Assembly: GCF_030148435.1 (NCBI RefSeq)
Contig: NZ_JASBTN010000034.1
Coordinates: 1-47,653 of the forward strand
Origin: Aliiroseovarius sp.
Lineage (GTDB): Bacteria > Pseudomonadota > Alphaproteobacteria > Rhodobacterales > Rhodobacteraceae
DNA: 47,653 bases
Direction of reading: 5' to 3'
Each line of letters starts with the position of its first letter. Position 1 is the stretch's first letter. Both the position numbers and the translations under genes were made by a program. Below are positions 41,915 to 47,653 of the stretch, one piece after another. Below the pieces are notes generated by a model that was not told the origin of the DNA, did not search any database, and saw nothing but the letters and a program-made list of their open reading frames with translations.

Positions 41915-43848
41915 GCAGGCTCCACGAGCATACGGCCACGCATTTCCATGTGCAGCGCATGGCAGAACCACTGGCAGTAAAACCAGTGAACGCCCGGTTT
42001 CGCCGCGGTGAAAGTGACCGAGGCCGTGGCCTGCGGGGCGACTTCCATCGCGACACCGTGGTCGCTCAGGCAGAAGCCGTGGCTCACGTCGTCAATGTCG
42101 TCGAGGTTGGTCACGTAAACCGTCACCTCGTCGCCTTCCTTGACCGTGAACTTCTCAAGCGAGAACTGCGGCGCCTGAGAGGACATGTACACCCGCACCT
42201 TGTTGCCGTCGCGGATCACCGAGTCCTGCCAGTCGTCCAGATCGATACCGTCCGCCTCGGCCTGCGCACGCGCATCGGCCCACATCGGGTCGTTGCGGTC
42301 CCAAACGCTCTTCGGGTTCACCTTGGACCGGTGCACGAGGATCGAGTCGTGCGGTTCGGCAAAGGTCGGACCGTCATGGACCAGTGTCATGTCGGTGCCG
42401 TCGATGGCGAAGAGCTGTTCGTTCTCGGGCTTGAGCGGGCCGGTGTTGAGGAACCGGTCCTTCGAGAACTTGTTCATCGACACGTACCACTTGCCGTCCG
42501 CTTCCAGCGTCTCGCCCATGGTGGTCGAGTTGTGGCCGGGCTGGTAGTGCACGTCCTGCTTGTTCAGGATCGGATCCACGTCCTCGCCGTTGTACAGTTT
42601 CACGGCGTCTTCGATGTTCCACATCACCACCTGGCTGTCGAGGAACAGCGTGGTGAACGCGTTGCCTTTCCCGTCAAAACAGGTGTGAAGCGGCCCGAGG
42701 CCGAGTTCCGGCTCCGCCACGACGACCGACCGCGGGTCGATGCTGTCGTCTTCGAAGAGAGCGTCGAACTTGCGCACGTCGAGCACCGAAACGGTGGGCG
42801 ACAGTTTGCCGGCCACGCAAAGGTGGATCTTGTCGGGCGCCATGTTGATGCCGTGCGGGCTGTTCGGGATCGGCACGTAACGGGTGTAGTTCTTGTTCTG
42901 GCCCTTGCGTCCATCAACCACCGGCACGCCGTTCAGCTCGATGTAATCACCGCTTTCGACCGCTTTCTCGATCTCCGCGATGTTGAAGATGACCACGTGG
43001 TCCATCTCGGCTTCCATCATTTCGGCGAGGTTCATCCCCATTTCCGAGTTGTAGGAGGTCGAGAAGGCGTATTTGCCGTCGTAGTCGCAATCGGTGTTGT
43101 CGAGGTTGCCCGAAACCATCACCTGCCACGCAACCTTCATTTCGTCCGCGTTCACGGCAGTGTAGAAGTTCACGTATTTCGACGGCTCATCCAGCACGGA
43201 ACCATCATTGACCATGGGCGCTTCATCTTCGCCGTTCGCGAAGACGTAGTTCGTGCGCGGCCATTTCTGCGGACGCAGACCGTGAATCGCCTTGGCGTTC
43301 GGAATGTCGATGATCTTGTCAGGCTTCATCACGTCACAGCGCACACGCGCGACGCGGGTGTTGGCCTTGTCGTTCATGAACAGGAAACGGCCATCGTACT
43401 TGCCTTCGGTGAACGACATGTGCACGTGGTGAAGGTCGCCGTTGTCATGCACTTTCTTGCCTTGTGCGGCGAGGTAATCCTTCGTTGCCGGCAGCATGTC
43501 CTGCGTCAGGATCTTCAGCGACTCGTTGGTCTGACCCCAGCCGGTGGCCGAGCAGCGATTGAACACCGGCACCCGCATCAGTTCACGCATCGAAGGCACG
43601 CCCAGAATGCGCATCTCGCCGGTCTGACCCGAGGACCAGAAGCCGTAGTACTCGTCCAGCTCGCCCGGTCCCGGGGTTTCGTAGTTGGTATCGGCCATCG
43701 CCGCGCGCGGGGCGGCCGCTGCGGTGAACGCCGCTGCGCCGCCCATCAGGCCGAGGCGCGTGCCGCCTGCTCCCATCATGGCTGCGCCCGTTGCCGTGGC
43801 GCCCATGAAGCCGCGCCGGCTTAAGCCTTTTTTCTCTTTCTCAGACAT
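41911..43848 (-). CDS. nosZ: Nitrous oxide reductase, clade I (Tat-exported)
   Basis: Reduces N2O to N2 in the periplasm, using the CuA and CuZ centres. The 645-residue precursor has a Tat signal ([13 protein letters not shown]), which marks clade I. The CuZ His ligands are in [30 protein letters not shown] and [10 protein letters not shown]. The CuA site at the C-terminus is [15 protein letters not shown], with both Cys, two His and the Met. AAGGAGACAG precedes the ATG at 43848; longer open frames upstream run into the end of nosR. It lies 14 nt after nosR and is followed by nosD with a 4-nt overlap. Confidence 0.97.
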   Translation of the reverse strand: MSEKEKKGLSRRGFMGATATGAAMMGAGGTRLGLMGGAAAFTAAAAPRAAMADTNYETPGPGELDEYYGFWSSGQTGEMRILGVPSMRELMRVPVFNRCSATGWGQTNESLKILTQDMLPATKDYLAAQGKKVHDNGDLHHVHMSFTEGKYDGRFLFMNDKANTRVARVRCDVMKPDKIIDIPNAKAIHGLRPQKWPRTNYVFANGEDEAPMVNDGSVLDEPSKYVNFYTAVNADEMKVAWQVMVSGNLDNTDCDYDGKYAFSTSYNSEMGMNLAEMMEAEMDHVVIFNIAEIEKAVESGDYIELNGVPVVDGRKGQNKNYTRYVPIPNSPHGINMAPDKIHLCVAGKLSPTVSVLDVRKFDALFEDDSIDPRSVVVAEPELGLGPLHTCFDGKGNAFTTLFLDSQVVMWNIEDAVKLYNGEDVDPILNKQDVHYQPGHNSTTMGETLEADGKWYVSMNKFSKDRFLNTGPLKPENEQLFAIDGTDMTLVHDGPTFAEPHDSILVHRSKVNPKSVWDRNDPMWADARAQAEADGIDLDDWQDSVIRDGNKVRVYMSSQAPQFSLEKFTVKEGDEVTVYVTNLDDIDDVSHGFCLSDHGVAMEVAPQATASVTFTAAKPGVHWFYCQWFCHALHMEMRGRMLVEPA

Positions 43849-43862
43849 AACTGTCTCCTTTT

Positions 43863-46064
43863 TCAGTTTTTCTGTAGATTTGGGTGATTTTCCACCCCGC
43901 CCCTCTCTTTGAGGAACGCGGTCGGATCCGAGGTCGGGCTCTTTCGTTTGAGCTTCTTGATAACCACGGGGCATATGGTTTTTGACTGGTACAACACTTG
44001 GCAATGCATGCAGTTGAGGCATTCATTGGGATTGATCTCGCCGGTCGGATGGATTGCCTGCACCATGCATTCGTTGGCGCAGACACGGCAGGGCGAGCCG
44101 CATTCCTTGTAGCGTTTCAGCCAGTCGAACATCCGCAGCCGTGCTGGGATCGCGAGCGCGGCGCCCAACGGGCAGAGGTAGCGACAGTAAAACCGTTCGA
44201 CAAAAAGCCCGGCGATCAACAGGGCTGCGGCATAGGCCACAAAGGGCCAGGCGCGAACGAAGTTCAAGATGATCGCGGTTTTGAACGGTTCGACTTCGGC
44301 CAGATGCTCGGCCTGTTCGATCGAGGCCAGAGAGACCCCGAAAAGCCCAAGGAATATTATGTATTTTATTGGCCAAAGGCGTTCGTGCAGACCCCAGGGG
44401 AGTTTGAACTGCGGCACCTTCAGCGCCCGCGCGATAGAGTTGGTCAGTTCCTGCAATGCACCGAAGGGGCACAGCCACCCGCAATAAGCGCCCCGACCCC
44501 AGAACAGGATCGCGGCGGCCACCGCAAACCATAGGATGAAGGTGAGCGGATCAAGCATGAATGCCTGCCAGCTGAAGTCTGAGGTCAGCGCCCCGAACAG
44601 CGCCATCAGGTTCACCACGGACAACTGCGCGTTGGCATACCAGCCCAGGAAAACCAGCGTGATGGTCAGGAAGGTGTAACGGAAGATCTTTACCGCCCGA
44701 TCCGACCGTGTCAGCTGCATCTGGAAGAAGAACGCGAGCGTCAGCACCAACAGCATTGCGCCCAGAACTGCGATTTCCAGCGTCTTGTCTTCCCAGATCT
44801 TGCGCCACAGCGCGGCCTGCGCGGCGCTTTCACCCTCGTCCGCCACACCCACCGGCGCAGTTTCTGCGGCAGTGGCGACTCGCGTCATGTAGACTTGTGG
44901 AAGCTGGTACCCGAGGTTGTAGGTGGTAAAGACCTTTTCGATCGCAGCCACCTCTCGCTGCACCAGGAGTTGCAGGCGGAAGGGCTTGGTCGGATCGAAG
45001 CCGCTGTCAGCTGGAATCTTGAACAAGTCGCGTTCGGTGAACTCCGGGACGTCTTCCAGTGGGATCACGCCCATACGGCGATGCCCCCGGTCGCGAAAGC
45101 GTACCGACACGTCATCCTGAATTAGCACGATCCGGTCGAATATGCCGCCGCGCACATAGCCCGAGCCCTTGAAGGAGTAGATCCCCCGGCCCACCACGGC
45201 GATGGCGTGCTCGCCCGGCTCCAGCCAGGCTTCGAGGTTGCCGTAATCGGCATCGCCCAGCACCGCCCGTCCGATCGCAGGCACCGAGACAAGCGCCATG
45301 TGCATGTCAATGAAGGAGGTGTCGGGCGCCTCGGTCAGCGCGTATTTCTCGGTGCGCGGATCGCCCATTGCGGCGAAGGCTCCGTTGATCTGGCCCACGT
45401 CCAGCGACACGCGTCGCACCGTGCCATCGCCTTCCATCGACATCCAGCTGTCAGGCGCTTCCACGCCCTCGGCAATCTCGTACTGCGGGCCGGTGTCGAT
45501 TTCGGCGGTCAGCCCGCCCAGCCCCAGCCCACGGGCCACCTTGAGGCCCGACCGGATGATCGAGTCGTCGATCACCATTATGGTAACGGTCGCGCCGGAA
45601 ATGATCTCAAGGTCATGACCGGACCCACTCGCCGCCGCCTCGTCGACCAGAGATAGCCCACGATAGTCGGTTACGAGTTTCTTGATCTTGGAATCAGGGA
45701 TACCGATCAGAACGATGGGCTCCCAGTGCTTGATCAGCTCAACACCCTGAATGACCGCGTTTTCATCAACCGCGACCATCGTATGAATCGGTTTTCCGGA
45801 ATAGCCGGTGGTCCCCACGAAATCCGAGGTGACAAAGACATGACCGATCTCCTCGCCCCCCGACATGACAGGCGCGACCGGCATGTCGCTGCGGATCGGA
45901 CCGAAGGCATCGGCACCTTCGACGAGCGCCGCGGGATCAACATCGGGAAGGAATTGCGCCAGCACGCTCGTATTCGTCTGCGCCTGCGCCGTGGTTGAAA
46001 CCAATGCGGCGAAGAGATTCGCCACGAGCATAATCACAAGAATGGCTTTGTTCGCGTTGATCAT
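43863..46064 (-). CDS. nosR: NosR, membrane flavo-iron-sulfur protein for N2O respiration
   Basis: A polytopic protein needed for nos expression and for electron supply to NosZ. It has an N-terminal signal or helix ([18 protein letters not shown]) and a periplasmic FMN domain with the covalent-FMN motif SGATVT (Thr about 161). It then has about five to six transmembrane helices with the Cys motifs [13 protein letters not shown] and [10 protein letters not shown], and finally a cytoplasmic ferredoxin-like part, [10 protein letters not shown] and CLNCMHCQV. The length of 733 residues is typical. It is the first gene of the operon. There is no good ribosome-binding site before its ATG, and the inferred transcript start is only about 2 nt upstream. 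Confidence 0.95.
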   Translation of the reverse strand: MINANKAILVIMLVANLFAALVSTTAQAQTNTSVLAQFLPDVDPAALVEGADAFGPIRSDMPVAPVMSGGEEIGHVFVTSDFVGTTGYSGKPIHTMVAVDENAVIQGVELIKHWEPIVLIGIPDSKIKKLVTDYRGLSLVDEAAASGSGHDLEIISGATVTIMVIDDSIIRSGLKVARGLGLGGLTAEIDTGPQYEIAEGVEAPDSWMSMEGDGTVRRVSLDVGQINGAFAAMGDPRTEKYALTEAPDTSFIDMHMALVSVPAIGRAVLGDADYGNLEAWLEPGEHAIAVVGRGIYSFKGSGYVRGGIFDRIVLIQDDVSVRFRDRGHRRMGVIPLEDVPEFTERDLFKIPADSGFDPTKPFRLQLLVQREVAAIEKVFTTYNLGYQLPQVYMTRVATAAETAPVGVADEGESAAQAALWRKIWEDKTLEIAVLGAMLLVLTLAFFFQMQLTRSDRAVKIFRYTFLTITLVFLGWYANAQLSVVNLMALFGALTSDFSWQAFMLDPLTFILWFAVAAAILFWGRGAYCGWLCPFGALQELTNSIARALKVPQFKLPWGLHERLWPIKYIIFLGLFGVSLASIEQAEHLAEVEPFKTAIILNFVRAWPFVAYAAALLIAGLFVERFYCRYLCPLGAALAIPARLRMFDWLKRYKECGSPCRVCANECMVQAIHPTGEINPNECLNCMHCQVLYQSKTICPVVIKKLKRKSPTSDPTAFLKERGGVENHPNLQKN

Positions 46065-46100
46065 GGCCCCATGACATATGCTGGCAACGCCGCGTCATCA

Positions 46101-46114
46101 TTGACCAAAGTCAA
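46101..46114 (-). promoter_or_regulatory. FNR/NNR-type box and promoter of the nos operon
   Basis: TTGAC-CAAA-GTCAA is a perfect 5-bp inverted repeat with a 4-nt spacer, the form bound by FNR and NNR regulators. Such boxes usually lie centred 41.5 nt before the transcript start. Here that places the start near 46066, with TATGTC at 46073-46078 as -10 in the right spot. Control by anaerobiosis or nitric oxide is inferred; which family member acts is unknown. Confidence 0.8.
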
Positions 46115-46257
46115 GCCACTGAAAGGGACAGCCGAACCAGAAAAAATAGTATGGCCTGCGGACACCCATCTTGAGGCAATGAGGGCTGTTGCGAGGTTCC
46201 AGCGCGCGGCGCGACTGCAACCCGGGGCGCCCGTTGTTCAACATGGCCTACGCCCTG

Positions 46258-46270
46258 TGAAGTGGTCCCA
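46258..46270 (+). repeat. IS terminal inverted repeat (left)
   Basis: TGAAGTGGTCCCA, identical over 13 nt to the complement of the right end. The two ends share two further blocks inside. Confidence 0.92.
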
Positions 46271-46319
46271 TCTTTTCGGACAGGTTCGCAGCGTTTCTAA
46301 GGTGTATCGGTTTTAGGTT

Positions 46320-47192
46320 TCATGCTGCGTGTCGTTGCTCCAAGCCTGCCCAATATGCGTCGTCCGGTGTCTGCCGATCAAGCGCGGAATGGGGGCGGCT
46401 GGTGTTGTAGAATGCCATCCAGTCCTTGATCACATGCCTGGCCTGGAAGCCGTCGGTGATTTCCTCAAGGTAGACCACCTCCTGCTTCAGGGATCGCCAC
46501 AGGCGCTCGATGAAGATGTTGTCGAGATACCTGCCGCGCCCGTCCATTGAGATGCGCACCCCGGCCTCGGTCAGCGTTGTGATCCAGGCCGATCCGGTGA
46601 ACTGCGACCCCTGATCTGTGTTCATGATCTCGGGCGGGCCGTGTCTGGCTATGGCCTCGTTCAATGCCTCCACACAAAAGTCGGCGTGCATGGTGTTGGA
46701 CAGTCGCCAGCTCAACACCTTACGCGTGGCCCAATCCATGATCGCCACCAGATACAGAAAGCCGCGCTTCACTGGGATGAAGGTAATGTCGGCGCACCAG
46801 ACCTGGTTGGGCCGGTCGATCACCATCTTTCTCAGCAAATACGGGAAGACCGGATGCTGCGGGTGTGGCTGACTGGTTCTGGGGCGTTTGTAGATTGCCT
46901 CCAGACCCATCTTCGCCATCAGTCGGCGGACGCGATGACGCCCCACGACGGTCCCTTCCCGGCGGAGATATGCTGCGAGTTGGCGTGACCCGAAGAACGG
47001 GTATTTGGTGAACACGCGGTCGATCTCTTTCATCATCGACAGCGTGGCCGCGTCGATGCCCTCCGGCGTGTAGTAGAACGCCGACCGGCTGAGTTGCACC
47101 AATTTGCACTGCTGGCTGATGCTCAAGTTCGGATGATCCCGCCGGATCATCGACCGTTTCTTTGCTGGGCTCACCTTTTGAGCCCTTCCGAC
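46320..47192 (-). CDS. IS3-family transposase OrfB (DDE integrase domain)
   Basis: The catalytic half of the transposase, made by -1 frameshifting from orfA at 47192-47198. It carries an HTH_21-like region (HPNLSISQQCKLVQLSRSAFYY), then the DDE core: first Asp in WCADITFIP, second in MNTDQGSQFTG and Glu in DNIFIERLWRSLK. The end motif is YNTSRPHSALDRQTPDDAY. All three catalytic residues are present. I give the span after the slip site; the frame is open further upstream. It appears functional. Confidence 0.92.
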   Translation of the reverse strand, partial: VGRAQKVSPAKKRSMIRRDHPNLSISQQCKLVQLSRSAFYYTPEGIDAATLSMMKEIDRVFTKYPFFGSRQLAAYLRREGTVVGRHRVRRLMAKMGLEAIYKRPRTSQPHPQHPVFPYLLRKMVIDRPNQVWCADITFIPVKRGFLYLVAIMDWATRKVLSWRLSNTMHADFCVEALNEAIARHGPPEIMNTDQGSQFTGSAWITTLTEAGVRISMDGRGRYLDNIFIERLWRSLKQEVVYLEEITDGFQARHVIKDWMAFYNTSRPHSALDRQTPDDAYWAGLEQRHAA

Positions 47193-47446
47193 AAAAAATC
47201 GTTCTCGACCGCCAGCCTCCCGATCTTGGCGTGAAGTTCCTTTACTTCCGCCTCGGTCGGGCCGCTCTGCTTGCCTCCCGAGAACACATCGGCCATCCCG
47301 TCGATGGCCTGCCGCTTCCATGTGCTGACCTGATTTGGGTGCAACTGATGCTTCGCCGCGATCTCTTGCACGGTCTTATCACCACGCAGCGCTTCCAACG
47401 CCACCTTGGCCTTAAACTGATCTGTAAACTTCCGGCGCTTTGCCAT
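47171..47446 (-). CDS. IS3-family transposase OrfA
   Basis: A 91-residue helix-turn-helix protein (KFTDQFKAKVALEALRGD, then TVQEIAAKHQLHPNQVSTWK) with a C-terminal leucine-zipper-like helix (TEAEVKELHAKIGRLAVEN). It binds the element's ends. AAGGGA precedes the ATG. A slippery run near its end fuses it to OrfB. Confidence 0.92.
   Translation of the reverse strand: MAKRRKFTDQFKAKVALEALRGDKTVQEIAAKHQLHPNQVSTWKRQAIDGMADVFSGGKQSGPTEAEVKELHAKIGRLAVENDFLSEGLKR
47192..47198 (-). other. Programmed -1 ribosomal frameshift site (T TTT TTG)
   Basis: In orfA the zero frame reads GAT TTT TTG, so the heptamer T TTT TTG is in phase for slippage. Moving back one base enters the orfB frame exactly, giving a join through VGRAQKVSP into the OrfB protein. 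orfA continues only to a TGA 21 nt further on if no slip occurs. Confidence 0.85.
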
Positions 47447-47500
47447 GTTCGTATCCCTTCAAAGGTTTGGGATACACCTTAGCTGACTGTCCGGTTTCCT

Positions 47501-47513
47501 GGGACCACTTCAG
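47501..47513 (-). repeat. IS terminal inverted repeat (right)
   Basis: TGGGACCACTTCA on the plus strand, complement of the left end. It is followed by 140 nt to the window edge in which I see no gene. Confidence 0.92.
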
Positions 47514-47653
47514 TGGAAGGACAATTCACAGTGGACCGTTTAAGCAAAGGGAAACTTTAGAACTGTGCATTCAAGAAGCGGCGCGAGTTTGTCTTCCACT
47601 GGCAGCGATGCTTGTCGACTACAGCAACCGTGAAATTGAAGATGGCGGGAAAA

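Larger units (their letters stand above)
46258..47513 (-). mobile_element. Intact IS3-family insertion sequence
   Basis: A 1256-bp element with matching terminal inverted repeats: TGAAGTGGTCCCA at 46258-46270 and its complement at 47501-47513, then shared inner blocks CGGACAG and TAAGGTGTATC. It holds orfA and orfB with a programmed frameshift signal. Flanks (CTG on the left, GTG on the right) show no clear target duplication. The left end lies 144 nt upstream of the nos FNR box. Confidence 0.93.

Noticed and set aside
46116-46257. Possible short coding region between the FNR box and the IS element
   Set aside because: No start, ribosome site or recognisable protein; it looks like leftover sequence.
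37121-47513. The nos operon as a composite transposon
   Set aside because: The two flanking IS3 ends belong to different subgroups by their OrfB C-termini and terminal repeats, so they could not mobilise the segment as a pair.

Overview
The window is a GC-rich chromosomal segment that reads as an alphaproteobacterium of the Rhodobacteraceae (Roseobacter group). The placement is inferred from the gene families and their order: a uvrC-pgsA-moaD-moaE run, a gene-transfer-agent (GTA) type head-spike pair, a PuuD-based urate pathway with a fused PuuE-UraD protein, and a complete nosRZDFYLX cluster. No rRNA, tRNA or CRISPR array was seen.

Layout. (1) 0-7.6 kb: a surface-polysaccharide locus with a WecG/TagA glycosyltransferase, a GT2 glycosyltransferase, two PAPS-type sulfotransferases, a Wzx-like flippase and a Wzy/ligase-like membrane protein. 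Two genes on the opposite strand (889-2076) resemble the GTA spike base and a carbohydrate-binding spike. (2) 7.6-26.4 kb: mainly core genes. They are a phosphohexomutase, gshA, a small membrane protein, rsmE, ubiA, a BON/OmpA envelope protein with a coiled-coil partner, the uvrC-pgsA-moaDE run, a pteridine-reductase-like SDR, a Ca/Na antiporter, a zinc-ribbon miniprotein, sppA, an ABC-2 transporter pair, and an EF-G paralogue lacking the catalytic histidine. (3) 26.4-31.2 kb: a MarR-RND efflux operon, preceded and followed by clear rho-independent terminators. (4) 31.4-36.8 kb: purine degradation, with urate hydroxylase PuuD, a LysR regulator, 5-hydroxyisourate hydrolase, a PuuE-UraD fusion, ureidoglycolate lyase and ureidoglycine aminohydrolase. 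Together these take urate to glyoxylate and urea except for the allantoate step, which is not encoded here. (5) 36.8-37.4 kb: a decayed IS3-family 3' end. (6) 37.4-46.1 kb: nosRZDFYLX, the full nitrous oxide reductase operon, under a perfect FNR/NNR-type box. (7) 46.26-47.51 kb: an intact IS3-family element with a programmed -1 frameshift site.

The most interesting candidate system is at the left end. A GTA-type receptor-binding spike sits inside a locus that appears to make a sulfated surface polysaccharide. In Rhodobacter capsulatus, GTA head spikes bind capsule, so the particle's adhesin and its possible receptor may be encoded side by side here. Other points worth a look are the nearly leaderless geometry of nosR, the nos operon lying between two unrelated IS3 relics, the EF-G paralogue, and a facing DnaA-box-like pair beside an AT-rich patch upstream of uvrC.
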